Notes: generated by a model from the sequence alone, not told the origin. Numbered from the stretch's first letter, positions 51,131 to 60,527 are shown. The stretch is DNA of 64,000 bases from Acidaminococcus sp. (GCA_022482815.1 JAKVOM010000001.1:1178001-1242000); one strand, 5' to 3'. Numbers and translations are program-made.

Positions 51131-52381
51131 ATGACCATCAGTTGTGTTGCACCTCATGCACAAGGAAAAATCAATCGTGACCGTATTTTTGGAGCTAGTG
51201 ATGCGGCTCAGAAACGCATAAAACAAATTGGTGCCGAGAAGGTAACAAATGCCACTATCGGTTCTATCCTGGATAACGATGAAAAATTTGCCGTTCTTCC
51301 GACGGTCAGTAAAATTTACCGCAGCCTGAAGGATACAGATTATTTCAAGTATGCCCCGATTGTTGGCCTGGGCGATTATCAGGAACTGGTACAAAAGGCC
51401 TGCTTTGGCGAGTCTCGTCCGGAAGGCGTGTACACAGCGGCTGTCGCTACGGCCGGCGGTACGGGTGCCGTCCATCATTCTATCTGGAACTACACGATGC
51501 CCGGCGATACTGTCATCACGTCCGACTGGTACTGGGGCCCTTACAAGGTTCTCTGCCGCGATATGAACCGTGAACTCGATACCTATCCGCTGGTAACGGC
51601 AGACAGAAAATTCAACTTGAAAGGTCTGACCGACAAGGTTCATGAAATCGTGGCCCGTCAGGACCGCGTAGAAGTCATCATCAATACGCCGGCTCACAAC
51701 CCGACCGGATTCAGCCTGACGCCGGACGAAATTACCGACGTTCTCCATATGCTGGAAGATTCTATTTCCGGTACAAAGAAGACGGCTGTGCTCGTTCTTG
51801 ATGTCGCTTACCTCGACTACGCCGGCGAACGCGAAGAAGTCCGCAAGATTTTCCGCAGCCTGGGTCACCTGCCTGAGAACATTTTCGTGCTCATCTGCTA
51901 CAGCATGTCTAAGAGCTTCACTATGTACGGCATGCGCTGCGGCGCCCTCATCGGCGTATCCTCCAGCAAGGAACAGATTGAAGAATTTGTCAACGTCAAC
52001 AAGGTGTCCTGCCGTTCTACCTGGTCTAACTGCAGCCGCGGGGCTATGACAACGTTGAATACGATTTATCAGAGTGAGGAACTCCTGAACAAGATTCAGG
52101 ATGAACGCAATTATTACTATAAGATGGTACAGGAACGCGGCGATGTGTTCACGAAGGAAGCAGAAGCCTGCGGCCTCAACATGGTGCCGTATATTTCCGG
52201 TTTCTTCCTGTCCATTCCGGCTAAGGATTCCCAGGCCGTCTGCGACAAGCTGCATGATGACGATATCTTCTGCGTGCCGCTGGCTGCCGGTGTCCGCGTA
52301 GCTGTCTGCGCTGTACCGCTGAAAAAGATTTACGGTATGGCTGCTAAGATCAAGAAGGCAATGGATGCCTGCGGGGAATAA
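51131..52381 (+). CDS. Class I/II pyridoxal-phosphate aminotransferase
   Basis: 416 residues, fold type I. The PLP lysine is K261 in SMSKSFTMYGMRCG, with NTPAHNPTG and LDVAYLDYAGE upstream; the Arg of the MRCG segment binds the PLP phosphate side. The overall pattern resembles aromatic/aspartate aminotransferases of anaerobic Firmicutes (AspC/TyrB-type), but the substrate is not assigned. AGGGGAGGAATTTTT precedes the ATG. A hairpin terminator follows. Confidence 0.88.
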   Translation: MTISCVAPHAQGKINRDRIFGASDAAQKRIKQIGAEKVTNATIGSILDNDEKFAVLPTVSKIYRSLKDTDYFKYAPIVGLGDYQELVQKACFGESRPEGVYTAAVATAGGTGAVHHSIWNYTMPGDTVITSDWYWGPYKVLCRDMNRELDTYPLVTADRKFNLKGLTDKVHEIVARQDRVEVIINTPAHNPTGFSLTPDEITDVLHMLEDSISGTKKTAVLVLDVAYLDYAGEREEVRKIFRSLGHLPENIFVLICYSMSKSFTMYGMRCGALIGVSSSKEQIEEFVNVNKVSCRSTWSNCSRGAMTTLNTIYQSEELLNKIQDERNYYYKMVQERGDVFTKEAEACGLNMVPYISGFFLSIPAKDSQAVCDKLHDDDIFCVPLAAGVRVAVCAVPLKKIYGMAAKIKKAMDACGE

Positions 52382-52445
52382 GTAAAAGATTAGGAAGTCT
52401 CATTGAGAGATTAGATAGGTTGTTCACGTAGATAGTAATGTAGGA

Positions 52446-52495
52446 AGGGCTTTGGCTTAATCGGAGTATCCTTAGGCCGGAGCCCTCTTTTGTGA
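52446..52495 (+). terminator. Probable terminator after the aminotransferase
   Basis: AGGGCT..GGC pairs with GGCC..AGCCCT across a large loop and is followed by CTTTT. Two further stems without T tails (GGAATCC/GGATTCC at 52505-52532; CGTGC.AAAG/CTTT.GCACG at 52539-52569) precede the next gene. Confidence 0.6.
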
Positions 52496-52591
52496 AAAGA
52501 GTTCGGAATCCGCTGTCCTTTCCGGATTCCGGGCCATCGTGCGAAAGTTGGGGTACGTGCTTTTGCACGACATCGGAAGGAGTTAAAAAAT

Positions 52592-54250
52592 ATGCAAATA
52601 ATCGGACCGGACGGAGTTACAAAAGAATACACAGATGGAACTACCCTTGCTCAGATTGCCAAGGATTATCAGAACCGGTTTTCTTCTCCCATCGCCGTCG
52701 GTTTCCTGGACGGACGTGCCACCCCGCTGCCGCTTGCACCGCAGGGCGGGGAACACGTGAATTTCCTTGACCTGAATAGCCCTGAGGGCTATAGTACGTA
52801 TATCAGTACCTTTTTGTTTACGCTCATTGCTGCCATGAGGCAGATGCGCCCCGAGGTGTGGCTCGAAGTACAAAATACCTTCGGCAACGCTCTCTATTGT
52901 GACATCAAGAACAGAATCGTCCTGAGTAAATATGATTTGGCGGACATCACAAAATGTATGCAGGATATGATTGACAAAGATATGCCCGTCGAGGTCATTG
53001 TCAAGAAAAAAGCCGAAGCCTGGCCGTATATCCATCCTAAATTTTATCAGGATCAGGCCCCGCTGCTTTCCGCATTGCCGGAAGATTCGACAGTCAACGT
53101 GTATCAGCTCGACGGCGTCCGCGCCTACTTTGTACAGCCGTTGCTGCCGAGTCTGGGGTACCTCAAGAAATTTGAACTTAAGTCAATGGGTTCCGGCCTC
53201 CTGCTGCGCTACGGCAAACAAGGTTCTTATGACCAATTGGAGCCTTTCCGGGAACGCAAAAAACTCGCGGCCGTCTATGCTGAGTCCGAAAAAATGGGAC
53301 AGCGCATGCACTGCCCGACCGTGGCGGCCCTGAACCAGTTCATCGAACGGGGCGACAGCCGCGGCATCATCCAGATGTGCGAAGCCCAGCATGAAAAACG
53401 GATTGCCCAGATTGCCGATATTATTGCCAGCGAAGATGAGGGCGTGCGTCTTGTGCTCATTGCCGGTCCTTCTTCTTCGGGCAAGACGACGTTTTCCCAG
53501 CGTCTGGCTGTCCAGCTGCGAGTCAACGGGCTGCGTCCTATTCCTATCAGCATGGATAACTATTTCAAGGAACGCAAGGACACGCCGAAGCTTCCCGATG
53601 GCAGTTATGATTTTGAAAGTATCGATGCCCTTGATGTTGACTTATTTAACAGCCAGTTGGAAAAATTACTCAAGGGTGAAATGGTCGAAATTCCGCATTT
53701 CAGTTTCAAGTCGGGAGAACGTTCCTACCGGGGTCAGAAAGAACAGCTCGGCAACGACGGTGTTGTTATCGCTGAGGGCATTCACGGCCTGAACGAAGTC
53801 GTATCGGCTTCCGTCCCGAAGGACCAGAAGCTGAAGCTTTATATCAGTGCCCTGACGCCGCTGTCTTTTGATGATTATAACCGCATCCCGACGACGGATA
53901 TGCGCCTTTTGCGCCGTATGGTCCGCGATTCGAAATTCCGTTCGCACGATCCTCTGATGACCATCCGCAACTGGCACAAGGTCCGCGAAGGAGAGGAAAA
54001 ATATATCTTCCCGTTCAGTGAAGAAGCAGATATCATGTTCAACACGACGCTCATTTATGAGCTTGCCGTGTTTAAAAAATACGCATACCCGCTGCTTGAG
54101 AGTATTCCTCATTCGGAGCCTGAATTCGTGGTGGCCCGCAAGCTGATGGATATGCTGAATGTCGTCCAATCCATTGATGACGAAGCAATACCGAATAACT
54201 CGATTATGCGTGAATTCATAGGAAATTCTATTTTTGGTGATTTGTTGTGA
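52592..54250 (+). CDS. TGS-domain nucleoside (uridine) kinase
   Basis: 552 residues. An N-terminal TGS-like domain (1-60) and a region similar to the editing-domain part of threonyl-tRNA synthetase (about 60-250), then a uridine kinase/phosphoribulokinase-type P-loop domain: Walker A GPSSSGKTT (about 292-300), SMDNYFKER, FESIDALD and EGIHGLN. These large uridine kinase family proteins are found in Firmicutes and related groups; the substrate is likely a nucleoside such as uridine, but this is by family. AAGGAGTTAAAAAAT precedes the ATG. The next gene begins 17 bases later. Confidence 0.88.
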   Translation: MQIIGPDGVTKEYTDGTTLAQIAKDYQNRFSSPIAVGFLDGRATPLPLAPQGGEHVNFLDLNSPEGYSTYISTFLFTLIAAMRQMRPEVWLEVQNTFGNALYCDIKNRIVLSKYDLADITKCMQDMIDKDMPVEVIVKKKAEAWPYIHPKFYQDQAPLLSALPEDSTVNVYQLDGVRAYFVQPLLPSLGYLKKFELKSMGSGLLLRYGKQGSYDQLEPFRERKKLAAVYAESEKMGQRMHCPTVAALNQFIERGDSRGIIQMCEAQHEKRIAQIADIIASEDEGVRLVLIAGPSSSGKTTFSQRLAVQLRVNGLRPIPISMDNYFKERKDTPKLPDGSYDFESIDALDVDLFNSQLEKLLKGEMVEIPHFSFKSGERSYRGQKEQLGNDGVVIAEGIHGLNEVVSASVPKDQKLKLYISALTPLSFDDYNRIPTTDMRLLRRMVRDSKFRSHDPLMTIRNWHKVREGEEKYIFPFSEEADIMFNTTLIYELAVFKKYAYPLLESIPHSEPEFVVARKLMDMLNVVQSIDDEAIPNNSIMREFIGNSIFGDLL

Positions 54251-54267
54251 TGAAGGAGGTTGTGTCT

Positions 54268-55464
54268 ATGCACATTTCTGAAAGAACGCTTGCTATTCCT
54301 ACTTCGCCTATTCGTAAGCTGGCACCGCTGGCTAACAAGGCGGAGAAGGCAGGGAGAAAGATTTACCATCTGAATATTGGTCAGCCTGATGTAGAAACAC
54401 CGAAAAGCTTCTTCGAAGCAACGACAGCTTTCCGTCCGAAAGTCCTGTCCTACGGTCAGTCCCAGGGCCGGGAAGAACTGATTAATGCCATTCTCAAGTA
54501 CTACAAAGCCTGGGGGATGGACTTTGACTATGACAACGTCTACATCACAAACGGCGGCAGCGAAGCCATTTCCTTTGCTGTCATGACTACTTGTGACCCC
54601 GGCGACAATGTGTTGATGTTTGAACCGTTCTACGCCAACTACAAGAGCTTTGTAGGTGCTTACAACGTCAAAATCAACGGCGTGCCGACGTCTCCCGATA
54701 AAGGCTACCATCTTCCGGATGAGGCCGAAATCGAAAAGCACATCGACAGTCATACCCGTGCTATCCTGCTTTCCAACCCGGGGAACCCGACGGGTGTTAT
54801 CTACACGGAAGAAGAAATGGACATAATCTCCCGGATCGTGCGCAAGTATGACCTGGCCCTGATTGCCGATGAAGTATATCGTGAGTTCGTCTATGATGGC
54901 AAATTCAAGAGCTTCGGCACCATGCCGGAACTGAATGATAACCTGATTATTATCGACTCCGTGTCGAAGCGCTACAGTGCCTGCGGTGCCCGTATCGGCT
55001 GCGTCATTTCCCGCAACAAGGACCTCTGCGCACAACTCTTGAAGTGCTGCCAGTCCCGTCTGTCCGTATCCCAGCTCGACCAGGCCGGGGCAGCCGGACT
55101 CTACACGACGCCGAAATCTTACTGGGAGGATGTCCGCATGGAATATACCCGTCGCCGCGATACTATCAAGGCAGCGCTCGATGCGATGCCGGGAGTGATT
55201 TCCTCCCAGCCGAAAGGCGCTTTCTACGTCATGGTGAAATTCCCCGTTGACGATATCGAGAAATTTGCTTCCTGGCTGCTGACGGACTTCAACATCGACA
55301 ATGAAACCGTCATGATTACGCCGGGCAACGGCTTCTACGCCTCCTCTCCGGACCGCGGCAAGGACGAAGCAAGACTTGCCTACGTCCTGAACTGTGACGC
55401 CCTGAAACGCGCTATGTACCTCCTCAGCGAAGGTCTGAAGCAGTATCCGGGCACGAAGAAGTAA
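54268..55464 (+). CDS. PLP-dependent aminotransferase (AspC/Aro8-like)
   Basis: 398 residues from ATG 54268 (AAGGAGG 8 bases upstream; an in-frame ATG at 54247 overlaps the kinase stop). Fold type I with NIGQPDVETP, SNPGNPTGV, LIADEVYREF and PLP lysine K234 in DSVSKRYSACGARIG. Typical of aspartate-type aminotransferases; the substrate is open. It ends 17 bases before IS1182 copy 2, which removed or displaced any downstream partner or terminator. Confidence 0.9.
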   Translation: MHISERTLAIPTSPIRKLAPLANKAEKAGRKIYHLNIGQPDVETPKSFFEATTAFRPKVLSYGQSQGREELINAILKYYKAWGMDFDYDNVYITNGGSEAISFAVMTTCDPGDNVLMFEPFYANYKSFVGAYNVKINGVPTSPDKGYHLPDEAEIEKHIDSHTRAILLSNPGNPTGVIYTEEEMDIISRIVRKYDLALIADEVYREFVYDGKFKSFGTMPELNDNLIIIDSVSKRYSACGARIGCVISRNKDLCAQLLKCCQSRLSVSQLDQAGAAGLYTTPKSYWEDVRMEYTRRRDTIKAALDAMPGVISSQPKGAFYVMVKFPVDDIEKFASWLLTDFNIDNETVMITPGNGFYASSPDRGKDEARLAYVLNCDALKRAMYLLSEGLKQYPGTKK

Positions 55465-55481
55465 AATATTACAAAGACAAG

Positions 55482-57359
55482 GGGGCTGTCGCAAGTGACC
55501 GATTTTTAATCCCTGAAATAACTTGCTAAAGGCCCCAATTTGCCTTACTTTTTAGTTGGATATGTTTTGAGATGAAAAAAGGGCGCACGAAATTAAGCAA
55601 CCCTAAGTTGCTTTTTTTCGAGCGCTCTTTTTGTATCTTTTAGGCCTCTTTTTTCAGCGGATATAAGTGCAAATCCTCTTTGCCGTCTTGAACTTTGTGA
55701 TGGACCTTCAGGACATTCCGTGCCATGGCACATATTCCCACTGTTACCAGGGCATTTCCTTTGCCTCGGGTTTCTAATCTTCTGACGTTTAATGAATCCT
55801 TGAGATCCGCAAAGGCTCCTTCTGCCTGTATACTGCGGTTCATCCTCAGTTCCTTACCATATTCGGAAGTAATGTTCTTCAGGGATTCTGCCCTCAATGC
55901 AGCAAAATTCTTCGAGACCACTAATTTCTTGTTTCTTTTCTCCATAGGTGTCCTGCAATTGTTCCCATGGATGCACTGTTCCTTGTAGGGACAACCGCTG
56001 CAGTCCTTACATTCGTAATATGTTTTCTCTGACACATATCCCGACCGGTTCTTTACCTGGGTTACTTTGCTGACTTTCAGCAGTCTCCTACCTTTACAGA
56101 TATACATGTCTTGATCAGGCAAATATGTCATGTTTTCTGCTTTGCCGATGTCGTTCTTATACTTTTTCCTCTTGCTTCTTTCATAATTGTTAGGCTTGAT
56201 ATATGAAGTATACTGATTCTTCTTCAGCCAGACCAAGTTCTCTTCGCTTTCATAGCCTGCATCGGCTACAATGTTTGCAAATTTCTGACCGAAGTGGGCT
56301 TCAAATCCTTCAAGAAAAGGAATGAGTGTCCGCATATCTGTGGGATGTGCACTCACATCTGCAAACAAGGTAAAACCGGAATTGTTTGCATATTGGACAT
56401 TGTATCCCGGCTTTAAGGCGCCATTAAGCATGGCATCTTCTTTCATCCTCATAAAGGTAGCATCCGGGTCTGTTTTGGCAAAGCTGTTCCGTTCCCCACA
56501 GATGTGAAGCTGCTTCGTATACACCTTAAGCCGTTTGAGATAGTTAGCTAAAATCTCATAGTACTTCTGTAGAATGGTCTTTCTTTTCCCACATCCGTGA
56601 ACAAACTCGATTCCCTCAGCCCGCTTTATGACAAGCAGTTTTTTTAGGAGCTTCTTTAAATGACGGATGTGGAAAGTGTTTCCGTAACAGACCTTGATTC
56701 CGAAACGTTCCTCGATTTCGGGAACCAGTTGCTCCAGTTTCTCTATGAGTTTGTTCTGGCTGCCTAAGACTCTGTTTTTCCAAACAAATTTGTACTTGTT
56801 TGCCACAGATTCAATTTTTGTCCCATCGATGAACAGGCTATCCAGAGTGATGAAACCGCGAGCCAGCAGCCATTTATCCATCTGAATCATGAGTTTCTTG
56901 ATACATGGTTTTAGATGGAGGGAACAAAATCTTGCAATGGTTGCATTATCCGGAGCTTTTTTCCCATCTAAGAGAAACATGAAATGAGTGTCTCTTTTAC
57001 AGGATTGCTCTATCTTACGCGAACCACGAATTCCTTCCATACATGCATAAATGACGATTTCCAGCAGCTGAATTGGTGACGTTAATTTATTCTCGACATG
57101 AGAATACGTGTCATACAATGCCTTTACATCCATCCCTTCTACCATGGCACGCACCAAGCGAACAGGATCGTCATTAGGGATTTGTACTTCAAAATTTAGA
57201 GGAAGAAAAAGTTGATAAGAACTACCAATTTTTGTATAATCCTTTTGTGTAGGTTTGTTTTTTTGCATATTTAAATTCTACACCAAGGCGCGGTCTCATT
57301 CAATGAGGCCGCGCCTTGCTTTTGATACAAAAGAGGCCGTCGCAAAATGCGACAGCCCC
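55482..57359 (-). mobile_element. IS1182-family insertion sequence, copy 2
   Basis: 1878 bases between GGGGCTGTCGCA (55482-55493) and TGCGACAGCCCC (57348-57359), same orientation as copy 1 and about 98-99% identical by eye. The insulating stem is at 57285-57317. The T-tailed hairpin after the transposase (55575-55631) has decayed slightly (CGAGCGCTC versus GCGCACG). Confidence 0.9.
55640..57268 (-). CDS. IS1182-family DDE transposase, copy 2
   Basis: 542 residues, intact and nearly identical to copy 1 (second residue Q instead of P, and K instead of E in CIKKLM). Same domain content: DUF772 N-terminus, DDE core, cysteine cluster and C-terminal EGAFADLKD. Two intact near-identical copies indicate recent transposition. 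Confidence 0.95.
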   Translation of the reverse strand: MQKNKPTQKDYTKIGSSYQLFLPLNFEVQIPNDDPVRLVRAMVEGMDVKALYDTYSHVENKLTSPIQLLEIVIYACMEGIRGSRKIEQSCKRDTHFMFLLDGKKAPDNATIARFCSLHLKPCIKKLMIQMDKWLLARGFITLDSLFIDGTKIESVANKYKFVWKNRVLGSQNKLIEKLEQLVPEIEERFGIKVCYGNTFHIRHLKKLLKKLLVIKRAEGIEFVHGCGKRKTILQKYYEILANYLKRLKVYTKQLHICGERNSFAKTDPDATFMRMKEDAMLNGALKPGYNVQYANNSGFTLFADVSAHPTDMRTLIPFLEGFEAHFGQKFANIVADAGYESEENLVWLKKNQYTSYIKPNNYERSKRKKYKNDIGKAENMTYLPDQDMYICKGRRLLKVSKVTQVKNRSGYVSEKTYYECKDCSGCPYKEQCIHGNNCRTPMEKRNKKLVVSKNFAALRAESLKNITSEYGKELRMNRSIQAEGAFADLKDSLNVRRLETRGKGNALVTVGICAMARNVLKVHHKVQDGKEDLHLYPLKKEA

Positions 57360-57665
57360 CTTTTTTTACGCTTTCCGCAGTTTGCCGTCCGCATCAAATA
57401 AACAAAAACATATCAGGTTTGACTGGTGAGAAAGGCTACCATCCACCGCAAGCGGTTCCCCTTCCTCCGACGCCGCGTAGCGGTGTGGAAGAAGGTCCTC
57501 GTGCAATAATGTTTCGTATTGCCCAATTTATATAAAAATAGCTGCAGAAAATTTAATAGTATGTGCTTTTAATTCTTCATAAAAAGCAAGCCGACATTCT
57601 TTTAATAAATGAAAACAAGGCATACGCTTCTTCCGAGACGTACGCCCTGATGGTACACCTCATTT
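57360..57665 (+). other. Repeat debris right of IS1182 copy 2
   Basis: No gene. 57441-57506 is a diverged reverse piece of the palindromic dispersed module (CACCGCAAGCGGTTCCCC, GACGCCGCGTAGCGGTGTGG). 57619-57646 is a hairpin GCATACG-CTTCTTCCGAGA-CGTACGC-type stem that recurs at 57968-57994. Confidence 0.55.
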
Positions 57666-57875
57666 TTCATTTTTTCACAGAAGATTTGCTGTAAGACAGT
57701 CGCAGATATAAGGGAGCCGGTGACTAATTCAACGCGCCATCTTCACGCATCTGCGCTGATCTCTCGTTGTTGACAAAAGCTTGACTTACACCCGGTAAAT
57801 CATCAATTTGTCGCCTGGAGAGATACAGTGCATCTGTATGAATCTGGCACATCTCATTTAGTCATCGTCTCCCTA
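57666..57875. repeat. Array repeat unit, copy A
   Basis: 210 bases that recur without any insertion or deletion at 58181-58390 (offset 515, 9 differences counted by eye). Contains the block CACAGAAGATTTGCTG..AGACAGTCGCAG, which also occurs partly at 58026-58060 and 58520-58550, and a 42-codon reverse-strand frame. Confidence 0.9.
57724..57852 (-). CDS. Candidate 42-residue small ORF, copy A
   Basis: ATG to TAG on the reverse strand, starting MCQIHTDALYLSRR and ending AQMREDGALN. Duplicated in copy B with I16S and Q24R plus one silent change. The ribosome site is poor (AGGGAG is 17 bases upstream), and no homologue is known to me. It could be the tail of a lost larger gene. The ratio of changes gives no evidence for selection. 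Confidence 0.3.
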   Translation of the reverse strand: MCQIHTDALYLSRRQIDDLPGVSQAFVNNERSAQMREDGALN

Positions 57876-58180
57876 AAAGACCGGATTGGGACCGCGAAGT
57901 CGGAACTGAGCGCGAATGATTCACTAACATAGCGGGAGTGAGAGAAATGATTTCATCTTTAAATAAAGCATACGCTTCTTCCGAAACGTATGCCCTGACA
58001 TCACACCTGTTTTTAATTTTGTTTCTGATGGACTCTGCTGCAAGACGGTTGCAGATACGCGAAAGGCGGGGGCGGGACCAAAAAGATATAGGGCCTTCGA
58101 TAATTAATTACACATCAATTCAACTAGTTCGTTCTTACCCTAAGCATTTAGTAAAAAACTAGTTTTCAACACTAACATAT

Positions 58181-58390
58181 TTCATTTTTTCACAGAAGAT
58201 TTGCTGTAAGACAGTCGCAGATGCAAGGGAACCAATGACTAATTCAACGCGCCATCTTCACGCATCTGCGCTGATCTCTCGTTGTTGACAAAAGCTCGAC
58301 TTACACCCGGTAAATCATCGCTTTGTCGCCTGGAGAGATACAGCGCATCTGTATGAATCTGGCACATCTCATTTAGTCATCGTCTCCCTA
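58181..58390. repeat. Array repeat unit, copy B
   Basis: Second copy of the 210-base unit, colinear with copy A. It is followed by a different flank (GAAGGACACTGTGG), while copy A is followed by AGACCGGATTGGGACCGCG, which recurs at 58559. Confidence 0.9.
58239..58367 (-). CDS. Candidate 42-residue small ORF, copy B
   Basis: Same frame as at 57724-57852, with serine at position 16 and arginine at 24, otherwise identical. Same weak translation signals. Confidence 0.3.
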   Translation of the reverse strand: MCQIHTDALYLSRRQSDDLPGVSRAFVNNERSAQMREDGALN

Positions 58391-58670
58391 GAAGGACACT
58401 GTGGGGCTCAGAAAATGTAGAAATTCGATAATTACAGATCAATCCAGCAAGTTCGTTTTTAACATAGACTAAGCATTTAGCAGAATACTAGTTTTCAGTA
58501 ATAACATTTTATATTTTTTCACAGAAGATTTGCTGCAAGACAGTCGCAGGTGCGCGAAAGACCGGATTGGGACCGCGAAGTCGTACAAAAAACGTACGTC
58601 GAGTGGTCACAATCCGGTCTGACAAAGCAGATGCGATTGGATTCTGCAAATCGCTCTGTGAATTTCCTTT
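58391..58670. repeat. Partial array units and long hairpin
   Basis: 58470-58558 repeats, more loosely, the stretch before copy B and the CACAGAAGATTTGCTG block. 58559-58620 forms a long stem AGACCGGATTG / CAATCCGGTCT (58559-58569, 58610-58620) extended by GACC/GGTC and holding an inner stem CGTAC/GTACG with loop AAAAAAC. The left arm alone occurs at 57878. Confidence 0.75.
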
Positions 58671-58733
58671 AAAAAGCTCTCAGATAAGATGCGTGTGAGG
58701 CCAGCCGAGCACCAGATTATCTGAGGTGCTTTT
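58671..58733 (-). terminator. Terminator of the tannase-like gene
   Basis: On the reverse strand AGCACCTCAGATAA pairs with TTATCTGAGAGCT across a long loop, followed by TTTTT. Confidence 0.75.
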
Positions 58734-58735
58734 AA

Positions 58736-60328
58736 TTACGCGTGACAAATTTTATCAAGCCAATCGAACAATTCGGGCAGATCATAATCCCCCGCATGCC
58801 CCTCACCCCATGCAGCTTCAAAATTCACATCTTTGTTTTGTTCCTGCACCATCAGGGCCAGCTCGGCCGGAACGGCGAGGGCCGTATCACGGTCCAGGCT
58901 GCCGTGGCGGATTCTCCAGTGGGGAGCGACAGTGCCTTTCTTTTCCCGCATCGAGTAGAGCGGATTGAGGAGGTTCGTTACGGTTTCGGGCGCTTCGGCA
59001 TTGGCATCCGTGCGGTGGCTCATGGAAAAAGCCGTGAAATGGCGGGGCGTGTTATTTTCGGTTCCGAACTCGTCATTTTCCGGTGAAGAGCCGTCGAGCT
59101 TATCAAAAGCAGGCGCGGCTTTGAGGCGCGTGGCACTGACGGCGTAGCGGGCAAGGTCCATATCGACGACCTTACCGTCCGAGAATTTCAGCCAGTCAGT
59201 CTTGGAGATGTCTACACCCTGGGACTGAGCCTTTTGTGCCGAGGCAATGTAGACGCTCTTGATATAATCCTTGAAGGAACCATTGCCGTTTGCGTCAAGG
59301 GTGAGCGGCTTGTGGTCAGCACTCTCAAGGTTCAGGCTATTGAGGTAGGCAGGATAAGCGGCTTTCAGTTCTTTGGACACGGCCTGTTCCTGCGGCGTCA
59401 TGACGTTTACGGCCGTGCTTTCCGTCGGAGCGTTGAGCGGACGATCCGTCTTTGTCGTCTGTGCGTTCTTGGCTCCGCCCATGGACCCGCGCTGCTGATG
59501 GTACTCGTTCACGCCGTTAAAAATCCATTCATAGGCCATATCGGCATGGGTGAGGTCCGTAATCGGGCAGTAAACGCTGGCAGCGAAAATATCATCGCGT
59601 TCCTTGGCAGCGCCGATTTCATCAAGATATGGTTCATAGTCGCTGTTATTGCCCGTGGCTCCGAGAAGAGAGGAGAGGGCACCGCCGGCGCTCGTTCCGT
59701 TCGAGATAATGCGGTCCGTATTGCCGGCCGGCAGACGGCTGCGGTTGTATCTCAGGTAGCGCACGGCTGCCTTATAGTCCACGATGAGGGCCGGAGCTTT
59801 GCCTACGTAAGTCCCGTTCTCATCCTTTGTCGTGCGTCCGCGGATGGCCGGAGCAGCAACGACATAGCCGCGGGACAAGGCGTAGAGCACCGCGTTCGGA
59901 CCGGCTTCCCTGCGGTTTGTTTCGCTGGGCTCCAGAATTTCTCCCGGCATATAGCCGCCGACACCGTTCGGCATAAAGATCGGTGCAGTTTTTGCCGTGT
60001 AACCGTTAATGGTGCCGCCTTCGAGGTAAGCAGCCGGCACGTAGAGGTTCATGGATTCATACGCTACAGCCTTCGGATGGCGGACGTAGACGCGATTTTC
60101 ATAGACGTAGAAGGGAACAGATTTGCCGTCTACCGTGAGCGCGTCCTTGCGGTCCGGTTTGGCGACAAAAGTGAGGTCATAGGTCTTTTGGCTGACCGAC
60201 TGGGTCTTTTGCTGACTTACGACCGTAGGGGCTGCTGTCTTGGCAGCGTTTTCTGCCGCGGCGGCTGTGCCCATGGTGCCGATGAGCAGGCTGAGTGCGC
60301 CTGAGAGGACGATTTTACTGGATAACAT
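58736..60328 (-). CDS. Secreted subtype-B tannase-like esterase
   Basis: 530 residues. An N-terminal signal peptide (cleavage near residue 24, after the AAAA stretch) and an alpha/beta-hydrolase catalytic domain with nucleophile S213 in GTSAGGALSSLLG. The C-terminal acid is probably D479 or D481 (HGSLDRDTAL) and histidine H511 (GEGHAGDYD). This arrangement matches subtype-B bacterial tannases, which hydrolyse galloyl esters of plant tannins, and the related feruloyl esterase group. Signal peptidase I in the window could process it. AAAAGGAGTGAATTCTTT precedes the ATG. It stands alone, convergent with the repeat array. Confidence 0.87.
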   Translation of the reverse strand: MLSSKIVLSGALSLLIGTMGTAAAAENAAKTAAPTVVSQQKTQSVSQKTYDLTFVAKPDRKDALTVDGKSVPFYVYENRVYVRHPKAVAYESMNLYVPAAYLEGGTINGYTAKTAPIFMPNGVGGYMPGEILEPSETNRREAGPNAVLYALSRGYVVAAPAIRGRTTKDENGTYVGKAPALIVDYKAAVRYLRYNRSRLPAGNTDRIISNGTSAGGALSSLLGATGNNSDYEPYLDEIGAAKERDDIFAASVYCPITDLTHADMAYEWIFNGVNEYHQQRGSMGGAKNAQTTKTDRPLNAPTESTAVNVMTPQEQAVSKELKAAYPAYLNSLNLESADHKPLTLDANGNGSFKDYIKSVYIASAQKAQSQGVDISKTDWLKFSDGKVVDMDLARYAVSATRLKAAPAFDKLDGSSPENDEFGTENNTPRHFTAFSMSHRTDANAEAPETVTNLLNPLYSMREKKGTVAPHWRIRHGSLDRDTALAVPAELALMVQEQNKDVNFEAAWGEGHAGDYDLPELFDWLDKICHA

Positions 60329-60453
60329 AAAGAATTCACTCCTTTTCTTGGAAGGACAGCATCGTGTGAAAGAATCCCGCCGCTTTCCTCCTGTATAGCA
60401 AGGGTATCACGAAGCTTTGCAGGTAGGAAAAAATTTTCGCCGGGACTCATCCA

Positions 60454-60483
60454 TTGCTTGTCCGTTGCTCTTTAGTATATAAT
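60454..60483 (+). promoter_or_regulatory. Promoter of the DEAD-box helicase
   Basis: TTGCTT (60454-60459), an 18-base spacer and TATAAT (60478-60483), 45 bases before the start. Confidence 0.6.
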
Positions 60484-60527
60484 GGAAGCCGTGAATCTTT
60501 TGTGAATTTTAGAAAGGAGATGACACC

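Noticed and set aside
47050-57359. Composite transposon formed by the two IS1182 copies
   Set aside because: No matching target duplication at the outer ends and no accessory gene set typical of one; simple independent insertions explain it.
57938-58162. 74-codon forward frame within the array
   Set aside because: It has an acceptable ribosome site (GGGAGTGAGAGAA) but crosses repeat modules that occur elsewhere with frame-breaking changes, so it is not supported.
59234-60304. 356-codon forward frame across the tannase-like gene
   Set aside because: Antisense shadow; the reverse-strand gene has signal peptide and catalytic motifs.
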